20,241 nucleotides of DNA, from assembly GCA_937859825.1 (NCBI GenBank), contig CALMAP010000275.1, positions 1 through 20,241 of the forward strand. The letters are read 5' to 3'. How positions within the stretch are numbered: the first letter of the stretch is position 1; every line of letters begins with the position of its first letter. Source of the DNA: an uncultured Terriglobus sp. Its GTDB lineage: Bacteria > Acidobacteriota > Terriglobia > Terriglobales > Acidobacteriaceae. A program made the position numbers and the translations under genes. The notes below the pieces were generated by a model. That model made no database searches. It saw only the letters and a program-made list of their open reading frames with translations, and was not told the origin of the DNA. This document shows positions 1 to 6,664 of the stretch, piece by piece.

Positions 1-969
1 AATCAGCACATCCAACTGGACGAGGCCTCAACAGCGCGGCAGGCCGTGACCGAGGGTCAGGCGATGGTCACGTTCATTGACTTTGGTCTTAGAAGCACGG
101 GCAAGACACTCAAGGACGTGCCGCAGATGGGCGACCGCATCCGGGCCTTGTCGTCGGACATGTCGGAGTCGCCGATACTTGCGCGCGCTCCGCTCATCCT
201 GCAGCAGTCGCTGCTCTTTCCCTATAACAGCGGTCTCGCGTTTGAGCAGGAAGTGCTGCTGAAGCAGGGAACCGACGCCGCTTTTGCCGGCATGCTTGAC
301 CGTCCGCCCACCAGTTCGCATGAAGTACTGCATCCCGACGCGTACTTGCAGCACACGCCGGTGCCCGTGCTCGCGATGCCAGACGTGCATCCGTTGCTGG
401 ACAAGCAATGGATGCCCTACGACATCGGTGTGATGGGGGAACTGGATGTTCGCATGACGGCGGAGCTGTTCGGTGGCCCGCAGATTGCCGAGCCGCTCGC
501 GGAGGCGTGGGATGGCGGCATCTACTACGCCGCGCAAAAAAAGACGGCTACTGCCGCAGAGAAGAACACCACCGGCTCGCTTGGCCTGCTGTACCTGTCT
601 CGCTGGAAGAATGGCGATTCCGCGCGCTCGTTCCTGCGTGTGTACGCGGCGCAGCTTGGCCGCAAGTACGACCACCTGAGCCGTGTCACCGTTCCCAATC
701 CCGACGACGACCACCAGATCTTCACCACACCCGAAGGCGATGTCGTGCTTTCTCTGGAAGACGAGACGTTGTTCATCAGCGAGGGCTTTCCGCGTGACTT
801 GGCGGCACAACTTGAAGCAAAAATGCGCGAAGTGCAGGGCAGGGGACCGTTGCAGTCCGCTTCCGTGATGCAGGTGCCGCAGAGTGGGGAATTAAGCGGG
901 CGATTGATGATGCCGCTTGCAGGTATGACTCTTAGAGTGCCGCCGTTGCTGATTTCCGTGGAACGCTGA
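1..969 (+). CDS. C-terminal part of a probable exported metallopeptidase-like protein (5' end outside window)
   Basis: The frame is open from base 1 and ends at TGA 967-969, so 322 residues of a longer protein are visible; a GTG at 46 lies inside the reading frame and is not the start. The first residues (LDEASTARQAVTEGQAMV) resemble the stretch that follows the HELxHALQDQ-type zinc motif in a family of large bacterial, often acidobacterial, hypothetical proteins. The later PPTSSHEVLHPDAYL also fits that family, where a PPTSTEQxLHPxKY motif is common. The presumed zinc-binding motif would lie upstream of the window and cannot be seen. The function is therefore unproven: metallopeptidase-like by family memory only. 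Repeat copy A follows directly after the stop. Confidence 0.65.
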   Translation, partial: NQHIQLDEASTARQAVTEGQAMVTFIDFGLRSTGKTLKDVPQMGDRIRALSSDMSESPILARAPLILQQSLLFPYNSGLAFEQEVLLKQGTDAAFAGMLDRPPTSSHEVLHPDAYLQHTPVPVLAMPDVHPLLDKQWMPYDIGVMGELDVRMTAELFGGPQIAEPLAEAWDGGIYYAAQKKTATAAEKNTTGSLGLLYLSRWKNGDSARSFLRVYAAQLGRKYDHLSRVTVPNPDDDHQIFTTPEGDVVLSLEDETLFISEGFPRDLAAQLEAKMREVQGRGPLQSASVMQVPQSGELSGRLMMPLAGMTLRVPPLLISVER

Positions 970-974
970 TCCCT

Positions 975-1079
975 CTGAGCGAAAGACGCGACTTGAGGGC
1001 CGAAGGCCCTTGCGCTTTGCCACAATCCGACACCTGGGGCTTCGCCCCAAGCTGGTATGTTGTCGGACCGTTGGTCCTC
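975..1079 (-). repeat. Multi-hairpin intergenic repeat, copy A (inverted orientation)
   Basis: Three small perfect hairpins follow each other: AGGGCC-GAA-GGCCCT at 996-1010, TGGGGC-TTC-GCCCCA at 1035-1049 and GGACC-GTT-GGTCC at 1065-1077. Between the last two lies GCTGGTATGTTGT (1051-1063), the reverse complement of the ACAACATACCAGC-type linker seen in the other copies. The core end (AGCGCTGAAGGCGCG) is strongly diverged here. The copy lies between two genes on the same strand. It could act as a terminator for the upstream gene; there is no T-run to support classical termination. Confidence 0.8.
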
Positions 1080-1155
1080 TCAAACGGAATGCTGGCATCT
1101 TGAAACTACCGATGCACTGAATCACCAGCGCCATTCCGCATGTGAAGATAGCTCC

Positions 1156-2484
1156 ATGCCCCGCACCTCTGTTGCGCTTCTGCTCTTGTCTGCAGCCACA
1201 TCCCTCGCCCAGCTTCCAACTGCGGAACTCAAGCGTCAGGTCGATGCCATGCGTCCTGCAATGGAGAGCACCTATCAGCAACTGCATCGCGCGCCGGAGC
1301 TCTCCCGGCAGGAAGAGAAGACCTCCGCCTTTCTCGCGGCAGAACTCAAGAAGCTTGGCTATACCGTCACCGACCACATTGGCCGCTACGAAGACGGCAA
1401 GCCTGCTTTCGGTCTGGTCGGCGTGTTGAAGAACGGCGATGGTCCCGTGGTGCTCGTCCGCACCGACATGGATGGCCTGCCTGTAACGGAAGCCACCGGC
1501 CTGCCCTTCGCCAGCACCGTGCGCGCCACCAATCCGCAGGGGCAGGATGTGGGCGTGATGCACGCCTGCGGACACGACACCCACATGACGGTCTTTCTCG
1601 GTGTCGCAAAGATGCTTGCGGACAATCGCAAGGCCTGGCACGGAACGGTAGAGATGCTCGCCCAGCCCGCCGAAGAGGTAATTGCCGGGGCGAAGGCGAT
1701 GATGGCGGACCACCTGTACGACCGCATTCCGCGCCCAGTCGCCGTGCTGGACATGCACGACACCAACAACTACGCGACGGGCACCGTGGCGACTGCTGCT
1801 GGTCCTCTGCTGGCTTCTTCCACCAGCGTGTATGTCACCTTTCACGGCATCGGCGCGCACGGTTCCACGCCAGCCAACGGCAAAGACCCTATCCTCCTGG
1901 GCGCGGAGTTCGTCGTGCTCGCGCAAGCGATCGTAGCTCGCCAGATCCCGGCGCAGACGCCCGCGGTACTCACGGTTGGCACCTTTCACGCGGGCACCAA
2001 GAACAACATCATCCCCGACGATGCGACGCTCGGCCTCACCCTGCGCGCGTATGACGAACAGGCAAGGCAGACGCTGGTCACCGGAGTAACGCGTACTGCC
2101 AACGCAGTCGCCGCAGCCTACGGCACCGCCCCGGACAAGATGCCGACCATCACCATTCCCGAACAGACCGGACCCACCATCAACGATGCGGGACTTGCCG
2201 CAAAGCTGAAGCAGACCGCCACCGCCGTCATCGGTGCGGCAAACGTGGGGAACGCCGAACCCATCATGGGCAGCGAAGACGTCTCTTACCTCACGGACGG
2301 AGGCAAGATTCCGCTTGGCATGTTCTGGCTCGGAGTCGCTGATCCGGCAAAGCTCGAGGAATCGAGGCGCACCGGCAAGCCGCTGCCGAACATCCACTCG
2401 CCGCTGTTCGCGCCGGTATATGGGCCGGCACTGCCGGTGGGTGTCGAGGTGATGACGGCAACAGCGATGCAGTTGCTGCGCTAA
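1156..2484 (+). CDS. Exported M20D-family amidohydrolase (N-acyl-amino-acid/hippurate hydrolase type)
   Basis: This 442-residue protein matches the M20D metallo-aminoacylase family, which hydrolyses N-acyl amino acids or related amides with a two-metal centre. Visible motifs are DMDGLP after strand VLVRT, HACGHDTH at 136-143 (metal ligands C138 and H140 by family), QPAEE at 170-174, DMHD with H201, GAHGSTP in the dimerisation domain, and H414 in NIHSPLF as the C-terminal ligand. The start ATG 1156 is preferred over an upstream frame extension to 1057 because it gives a clean signal peptide (MPRTSVALLLLSAATSLAQ); the extension would run into repeat copy A. The protein is probably periplasmic or secreted. 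No strong SD is seen. The true substrate cannot be told from sequence. Confidence 0.93.
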   Translation: MPRTSVALLLLSAATSLAQLPTAELKRQVDAMRPAMESTYQQLHRAPELSRQEEKTSAFLAAELKKLGYTVTDHIGRYEDGKPAFGLVGVLKNGDGPVVLVRTDMDGLPVTEATGLPFASTVRATNPQGQDVGVMHACGHDTHMTVFLGVAKMLADNRKAWHGTVEMLAQPAEEVIAGAKAMMADHLYDRIPRPVAVLDMHDTNNYATGTVATAAGPLLASSTSVYVTFHGIGAHGSTPANGKDPILLGAEFVVLAQAIVARQIPAQTPAVLTVGTFHAGTKNNIIPDDATLGLTLRAYDEQARQTLVTGVTRTANAVAAAYGTAPDKMPTITIPEQTGPTINDAGLAAKLKQTATAVIGAANVGNAEPIMGSEDVSYLTDGGKIPLGMFWLGVADPAKLEESRRTGKPLPNIHSPLFAPVYGPALPVGVEVMTATAMQLLR

Positions 2485-2488
2485 AAAC

Positions 2489-2558
2489 GTCCGCAACGAG
2501 CGTGAGTTTGCGCCAAGTTCTCCGCGTACTTCGCTACAAGTTGGCGAACTCTGCGGAC
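2489..2558 (+). terminator. Long imperfect hairpin between the amidohydrolase and mtnP
   Basis: The left arm GTCCGCA (2489-2495), GAGTT (2504-2508) and CGCCAA (2511-2516) pairs with TTGGCG (2541-2546), AACTC (2547-2551) and TGCGGAC (2552-2558). That is 18 base pairs broken by an 8-nt and a 2-nt bulge, with a 24-nt apical loop. It starts five bases after the amidohydrolase stop. A terminator is the simplest reading, although no T-run follows; an mRNA leader structure for mtnP is an alternative. Confidence 0.5.
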
Positions 2559-2588
2559 GCTCTTAACTCGATGCAACAGCCCTGCACC

Positions 2589-2594
2589 TATACT
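2589..2594 (+). promoter_or_regulatory. Possible -10 box (TATACT) for mtnP
   Basis: TATACT lies 34 bases upstream of the mtnP TTG start and just downstream of the long hairpin. No good -35 hexamer sits at 16-18 bases; CTTAAC at 2562-2567 is too far away. The call is weak. Confidence 0.25.
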
Positions 2595-2614
2595 TGTCTT
2601 CGGCGTTTCACGCG

Positions 2615-2622
2615 AAGGAGAG
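2615..2622 (+). promoter_or_regulatory. Shine-Dalgarno site that fixes the TTG start of mtnP
   Basis: AAGGAGAG ends five bases before TTG 2628. It supports this TTG over the upstream in-frame start at 2502 and ATG 2571. The resulting N-terminus (MQQADIGVIGGSGLY) matches the family. Confidence 0.8.
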
Positions 2623-2627
2623 AGCAT

Positions 2628-3584
2628 TTGCAACAGGCAGACATCGGCGTAATTGGCGGCAGCGGACTCTACACCATGCCCGGGCTCAGCAGCACCACGA
2701 AGATCACCGTGGAGACGCCCTTTGGCGCGCCGTCTGAGACGGTTGTGCTCGGCACGCTCGAAGGCCGCAGGGTCGCGTTTCTTGCCCGCCACGGCCGCGG
2801 CCACCGCATCCTGCCGTCTGAGATCAACTTTCGCGCCAACATCTATGCGATGAAGAAGCTGGGCGTCAGCTTCATCCTGTCGGTTTCTGCGGTGGGTTCG
2901 CTGAAGGAAGAGCACAAGCCGACGGACTTCGTCATCCCCGACCAGTTCATCGACCGCACCTTTGCGCGCAACGCGACCTTCTTCGGCGACGGCATTGCGG
3001 GCCACGTGGCCTTTGGCGATCCCGTCTGCGCCGTTGCGTCCAAGGCTTTCGAGCAGGGCTGCAAGGACGCGGGCGTCACCGGCAAGCTGGGCGGCACCTA
3101 CGTCTGCATGGAGGGCCCGCAGTTCTCCACCCGCGCGGAGTCGAACCTGTACCGCCAGTGGGGCGCCGACGTGATCGGCATGACCAACCTGCAGGAAGCC
3201 AAACTCGCCCGCGAAGCCGAAATCAGCTACGCCACGCTTGCCATGGTCACCGACTATGACTGCTGGCGCGAGGGCCACGACGACGTGACGGTGGAGCAGG
3301 TCATCAAGGTCATCCACGAGAACACGGCCAATGCCCAGAAGGTGCTGGCCGGAGCCATCCGCGCGCTGCCGGAGAACAATCACGACACGCCGGTCGCCTC
3401 CGCGCTCAAGTACGCCATTATGACGGAGAAGAAGCTGATTCCGGCAGAGACACGGGAGAAGCTGGCTATCTTCTTGGATAAGTACGAGGAGTTAGGTGGC
3501 TGTCGTCCAAGGGCCAAAGGCCCGCAACATACCAGCCTAGGCGGAGCCCTAGGTTCCTGTTCTAAAGAACCATCCAAGCGCTGA
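2628..3584 (+). CDS. mtnP: S-methyl-5'-thioadenosine phosphorylase
   Basis: The protein (318 aa) belongs to the MTAP/PNP family and splits 5'-methylthioadenosine with phosphate to adenine and 5-methylthioribose-1-phosphate in methionine and purine salvage. Visible are GGSGLY (10-15), RHGRGH (54-59), MEGPQFSTRAES (about 161-172), GMTN (184-187) and TDYDCW, whose D209 and D211 correspond to the adenine-contacting aspartates of MTAP rather than to guanine-type PNP. The start is TTG 2628 with a strong SD. The last 27 or so residues (after LDKYEELGG) are encoded by repeat copy B, and the stop TGA 3582-3584 lies in the repeat core. The family normally ends near 290 residues, so this tail is an addition. 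A PfkB kinase follows beyond the DUF7002 gene. Confidence 0.95.
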   Translation: MQQADIGVIGGSGLYTMPGLSSTTKITVETPFGAPSETVVLGTLEGRRVAFLARHGRGHRILPSEINFRANIYAMKKLGVSFILSVSAVGSLKEEHKPTDFVIPDQFIDRTFARNATFFGDGIAGHVAFGDPVCAVASKAFEQGCKDAGVTGKLGGTYVCMEGPQFSTRAESNLYRQWGADVIGMTNLQEAKLAREAEISYATLAMVTDYDCWREGHDDVTVEQVIKVIHENTANAQKVLAGAIRALPENNHDTPVASALKYAIMTEKKLIPAETREKLAIFLDKYEELGGCRPRAKGPQHTSLGGALGSCSKEPSKR

Positions 3585-3597
3585 AGGCGCGACCCAT
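3505..3597 (+). repeat. Multi-hairpin intergenic repeat, copy B (forward orientation)
   Basis: Hairpin GGGCC-AAA-GGCCC (3511-3523) is followed by the linker GCAACATACCAGC (3524-3536), a second stem formed by CCTAGG (3536-3541) and CCTAGG (3548-3553), a third stem GTTCT-AA-AGAAC (3559-3570) and the core AGCGCTGAAGGCGCG with GCGC/GCGC at 3578-3590. The 23 bases 3574-3596 are identical to the reverse complement of 6201-6223 in copy C. The copy overlaps the 3' end of mtnP and supplies its stop codon. Confidence 0.9.
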
Positions 3598-3608
3598 AGA
3601 TTCGCCAC

Positions 3609-4235
3609 ATGCAGCTAACACCGGAAGAACTCAGCGATTTACACCCCACGCTTTACCACGTCACGTTCGCGTGCAACGTTGAGAGTGTTCTTCGGCATGG
3701 CTTGAAAAGCGCTCAGGTCTTGAGGCAGGAAGCCGGTTGGAACGCCGTAGGGAACCAACCGGCAAGGCCGTATCCGCAACCGCTGCCAACCGGCGCAACG
3801 CTGAATGATCAACTTCCTATGTGCGGCCGTGTCTGGGAGAAATGTCGCCTTCCAAACGGTATGTTACGTCCTTGCGAGTGGTTCAGCTATCTTGACCAGC
3901 ATGTCTTCTTCTGGACGACGGAGGAGAATCTTGCAAATTGTCTGAAAGTGCGAAGAAGACTGCAGTACGAAAGTACGGTCTTCGAACTCGAAACGAAGCT
4001 GCTTCTACAAGACTTCGAGAAATCAGTAGCGTTGTCGGCGCAAAACACGGGCGGTCCCTACTCGCCAAATCCTACTCCGAGGGAGCGTTTCGCCCCACTT
4101 GCAACGTTTCCTTTCCGGGATCATGCACGACGGAGAAGTAATCGAAAGAAAGCTGTAGTTGAGCTCGTTTTGACCACGCGAATGAACAAGCCAGAACTCT
4201 TAACGCTCATGCCCGAAAAAACTTGGCCTATCTAG
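3609..4235 (+). CDS. DUF7002 family protein with ADP-ribosyltransferase-like features
   Basis: This 208-residue protein shows the pattern I know from DUF7002: LYHVT (15-19) then a hydrophobic helix and HGLKS (30-34), LNDQLP (65-70), CEWFSYLDQHVFFW (89-102), STVFELETKLLL, QNTGG (145-149) and VVELVL (183-188). The LYHxT...GL start resembles DarT and Tpt1/KptA type ADP-ribosyltransferase folds; H17 and E185 are candidate active-site residues, but this is inference. Base composition is clearly lower in GC than its neighbours by eye, and the gene begins only 12 bases after repeat copy B, with no recognisable SD before ATG 3609. It ends 20 bases before the kinase start. Possible roles are a toxin, a defence factor or an RNA/nucleotide-modifying enzyme; no antitoxin-like partner gene is adjacent. 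Confidence 0.72.
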   Translation: MQLTPEELSDLHPTLYHVTFACNVESVLRHGLKSAQVLRQEAGWNAVGNQPARPYPQPLPTGATLNDQLPMCGRVWEKCRLPNGMLRPCEWFSYLDQHVFFWTTEENLANCLKVRRRLQYESTVFELETKLLLQDFEKSVALSAQNTGGPYSPNPTPRERFAPLATFPFRDHARRRSNRKKAVVELVLTTRMNKPELLTLMPEKTWPI

Positions 4236-4242
4236 GTTTAGC

Positions 4243-4250
4243 AAAAGGAA
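4243..4250 (+). promoter_or_regulatory. Shine-Dalgarno site that fixes the TTG start of the PfkB kinase
   Basis: AAAAGGAA ends five bases before TTG 4256. It favours this start over TTG 4223, which would overlap the DUF7002 gene by 13 bases and add residues not typical of the family. Confidence 0.65.
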
Positions 4251-4255
4251 ATCCA

Positions 4256-5200
4256 TTGTCCATTCTCGTAGTAGGTTCAGTAGCTTTCGATACCCTCTCA
4301 GCGCCAAGTGGTCATCGCGATAGGGTTCTCGGCGGTGCGGCCACGCACTTCGCGCTGGCTGCCTCCTTCTTTACGCCTGTTCGCGTTGTCGGTGTCGTCG
4401 GCAAAGATTTCGGCCCACGTCAGCAGTCTGTCTTTGACGAAAAGAAGATTGACACCGCCGGAATCGAACACGCCGACGGCCTTTCCTTCCACTGGACAGG
4501 AAGTTACGAAGGCACAATGGCCGAGGCGAAGACGCTTGGCACAGACCTCAACGTCTTTGGCTCGTTCTCGCCCAAGATACCCGCGAGTTATGCAGACTCC
4601 GATTACTTATTCCTGGCGAACATTGATCCTGTATTGCAGTTACAGGTCCGCAGGCAGATGCCGAACGTGAAGCTGGTCGCCGGCGACACAATGAATTATT
4701 GGATCAACGACCATCGCGAGAACCTGCTGAAGGTGCTTGCCGAGTTGGACATCCTGATCATCAACGACGGTGAGGCGCGTCTGCTGAGTGGCGAGCACAA
4801 TCTTGTCACTGCCGCGAAAAAGGTGATGGAACTCGGGCCGAAATCGCTTGTCATCAAGCATGGCGAGTACGGCGCGACGGCCTTCTTCAGCGAACGGTCG
4901 TTCACGGGCAGCGATGGCGTGCCCACACCTTTCCGCGCACCGGCGCTGCCGATTGAGACAGTAGTCGATCCCACCGGAGCGGGAGACAGCTTTGCCGGCG
5001 GCTTCTATGGCTACATCGCTTCGCAACCGAAGCTCACGCCTGCCGTGCTGCGCAAGGCGCTCTTCTACGGCGGTGTGATGGGTTCCTTCGCCGTCGAGAA
5101 ATTCGGGACCGAGCGGTTGCAGAACACCACGCGCGAGGAGATCGAGGAGCGGTTCCAATTGTTCCGTGCGATTTCGCATCTGGACATTGAGGCAAGTTGA
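4256..5200 (+). CDS. PfkB-family sugar/nucleoside kinase
   Basis: The 314-residue protein has the ribokinase/PfkB fold: an N-terminal SILVVGSVAFDTL, the substrate-side GGAATHFA (about 23-30), and the ATP-site signature DPTGAGDSFAGG starting at residue 238 with D244 as catalytic base. These enzymes phosphorylate a sugar or nucleoside hydroxyl with ATP in the cytoplasm. The substrate is not clear from sequence. Its position downstream of mtnP suggests adenosine or another nucleoside/deoxyribose product of SAM by-product salvage; MtnP already yields a phosphorylated sugar, so a methylthioribose kinase role would be redundant. Start TTG 4256 is chosen for its SD. Its transcript probably comes from mtnP, through the inserted DUF7002 gene. 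Confidence 0.88.
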   Translation: MSILVVGSVAFDTLSAPSGHRDRVLGGAATHFALAASFFTPVRVVGVVGKDFGPRQQSVFDEKKIDTAGIEHADGLSFHWTGSYEGTMAEAKTLGTDLNVFGSFSPKIPASYADSDYLFLANIDPVLQLQVRRQMPNVKLVAGDTMNYWINDHRENLLKVLAELDILIINDGEARLLSGEHNLVTAAKKVMELGPKSLVIKHGEYGATAFFSERSFTGSDGVPTPFRAPALPIETVVDPTGAGDSFAGGFYGYIASQPKLTPAVLRKALFYGGVMGSFAVEKFGTERLQNTTREEIEERFQLFRAISHLDIEAS

Positions 5201-5262
5201 TTAGGGTTTTGCGGATGGCAAACGAAAGGAATCCCAAACGAAAGAAATGACAAACTAAGAGC

Positions 5263-6162
5263 ATGTTCCGAAGACTGCTCCCGATGCTCACGCTTGTCTG
5301 CGCATCCATTGCGCCCGCGCAAAAGCTCGCCATCACCTTCGACGACCTGCCCTCGCACGGCAAGCTGCCGCCCGGCGTCACGCGGGTTGATGTGGCCAAG
5401 TCGATTCTGGACACGCTCAAGCGCGAACACATGCCGCCGACGTTCGGCTTCGTGAACGGCTTTCGCGGCGAAAACGAGCCTGCATCCATGCCGGTGCTGC
5501 AGCTTTGGCACGATGCGGGCCAGCCGCTGGCGAATCATACCTGGGCGCACAAGGACATCAATGACCTCTCCGCGGAAGAATTTTTAGCAGCCGTCGACCA
5601 GAACGAGGCGACCCTGAAGTCGTTTGACCGTAATCGTGAGCGGATGTGGCTGCGCTATCCCTACCTCCACGAGGGTGACACGGTGGAGAAGCGTCGCGCC
5701 GTCCGAGCCGGGCTGTTTGCCCGCGGCTACCGCATCGCCGAGGTCACCATGGACTTCGAGGATTACTTGTGGAATGACCCCTACGCGCGCTGCTTTGCGA
5801 AACACGATGAGGCGGCGCTGCAATACCTGCATGACAGCTACCTGAGCACGGCGGAGCAGTACATCCGCGTGGACCGCGAGATGTCGCATCGGCTCTTCCA
5901 GCGCGATGTCCCATACGTTCTGCTGATGCACATCGGCGCCTTCGACGCGAAGATGCTGCCGGAGCTGATCGCGCTTTACCGGCGCAATGGCTTCCGCTTC
6001 ATCTCCATGCCGGATGCATTGAAGGACCCGGCTTACAAAGCCGATCCGGATGCAGGTGACGCGGGTGGCGGTACACTCACTGAACTGCTGGAACAGGCGA
6101 AGCAGCTAAAGCCGCTGCCAAATCACAAGCCGTACAAGAAGCTTGCGGAGCTTTGCCGGTGA
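5263..6162 (+). CDS. Exported polysaccharide deacetylase (NodB homology domain)
   Basis: The 299-residue protein begins with a signal peptide (MFRRLLPMLTLVCASIAPAQ) and then a NodB domain. Visible deacetylase motifs are TFDDLP with D27 and D28, NHTWAH with metal ligands H92 and H96, RYPYLHEGD with R131, and LLMHIG with H223. Such enzymes remove acetyl groups from N-acetylglucosamine polymers such as peptidoglycan or exopolysaccharide, in the periplasm or at the surface. The C-terminal 45 or so residues are charged and poorly conserved. ATG 5263 gives the signal peptide, but only a weak purine stretch precedes it. It is 62 bases from the kinase and may be transcribed with it. The substrate is unknown. 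Confidence 0.9.
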   Translation: MFRRLLPMLTLVCASIAPAQKLAITFDDLPSHGKLPPGVTRVDVAKSILDTLKREHMPPTFGFVNGFRGENEPASMPVLQLWHDAGQPLANHTWAHKDINDLSAEEFLAAVDQNEATLKSFDRNRERMWLRYPYLHEGDTVEKRRAVRAGLFARGYRIAEVTMDFEDYLWNDPYARCFAKHDEAALQYLHDSYLSTAEQYIRVDREMSHRLFQRDVPYVLLMHIGAFDAKMLPELIALYRRNGFRFISMPDALKDPAYKADPDAGDAGGGTLTELLEQAKQLKPLPNHKPYKKLAELCR

Positions 6163-6194
6163 ATTGGCGAGGCTTTCCTTAAGGGGTAGCTCTG

Positions 6195-6290
6195 GCTCTT
6201 TGGGTCGCGCCTTCAGCGCTTGGCGAGGTATCTGTCCGGTACCTGGGCCGATGGCCCAGGCTATTATGTTCCGGGCCTTTAGCTCTTGCG
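6195..6290 (-). repeat. Multi-hairpin intergenic repeat, copy C (inverted orientation)
   Basis: The reverse complement of 6201-6223 is identical over 23 bases to the core of copy B. A perfect 8-bp stem CCTGGGCC-GAT-GGCCCAGG sits at 6242-6260. The linker GGCTATTATGTTCC (6259-6272) is the complement of GGAACATAATAGCC. The outer hairpin near 6273-6286 is degenerate. The copy lies between the convergent deacetylase and HPt genes, so it could stop transcription from either side. Confidence 0.9.
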
Positions 6291-6336
6291 CGAGGACCGC
6301 ACCAAAGGAGAGAAACGCGAAGACTCCACCCGATAG

Positions 6337-6356
6337 AGATCAGCTAAAGCTGATCT
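6337..6356 (-). terminator. Perfect 9-bp hairpin overlapping the HPt stop codon
   Basis: AGATCAGCT (6337-6345), two unpaired bases, then AGCTGATCT (6348-6356). The TAG stop of the HPt gene (6344-6346) lies inside the stem. The direct repeat CGATAG flanks it at 6331-6336 and 6362-6367. No T-run follows on the minus strand, so intrinsic termination is only possible, not shown. Confidence 0.45.
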
Positions 6357-6655
6357 GCGAGCGATAGCTGAAGATCGTCCACGTGTTGTTGCAAACGCTC
6401 GGGCTGCGGCAGGCCGGCGTGGTCCAGCATCTCTTCGATCAGGCGGGCGTGCTCCGTTGCTTCGGTGTAGCCGAACATGCCCAGGGACCCTGCCAGCTTG
6501 TGTGCCACGTCCAGTGCCTCGGCGCGCAGTTCCGGATCGATGGTGCGCGTGTTGGAAAGCTCTTGCGCCGCGCGCGCAAGCAGGTGGAGGCGGTCTCGAA
6601 GCTGCGGAAGCTGCTTCTGCCAGATGGCCTGGATAGCGGTCGGTGTGCTGCCCAT
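6344..6655 (-). CDS. Stand-alone HPt (histidine phosphotransfer) domain protein
   Basis: The 103-residue protein is a single four-helix HPt domain. The hallmark AHKLAGSLGMFGY puts the phospho-accepting histidine at H52, with the usual K53 and G56 after it, followed by the helix TEHARLIEEML. Such proteins carry phosphoryl groups between receiver domains of hybrid histidine kinases and response regulators in the cytoplasm. No kinase or receiver gene is in the window, so its partners are unknown. ATG 6655 lies 9 bases after the stop of the glycosyltransferase gene on the same strand, which suggests co-transcription. Confidence 0.85.
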   Translation of the reverse strand: MGSTPTAIQAIWQKQLPQLRDRLHLLARAAQELSNTRTIDPELRAEALDVAHKLAGSLGMFGYTEATEHARLIEEMLDHAGLPQPERLQQHVDDLQLSLADQL

Positions 6656-6664
6656 CCTCGCAGC

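Noticed and set aside
1057..1155. N-terminal extension of the amidohydrolase to 1057
   Set aside because: It would begin inside repeat copy A and would place the signal peptide internally.
892..2496. 534-codon open frame on the minus strand opposite the amidohydrolase
   Set aside because: It is antisense to a gene with full family motifs, is rich in Arg/His/Gly without domain features, and arises from GC-rich codon bias.
6143..6367. 74-codon open frame across the convergent junction
   Set aside because: It consists mostly of repeat copy C, overlaps the deacetylase end and has no family features.
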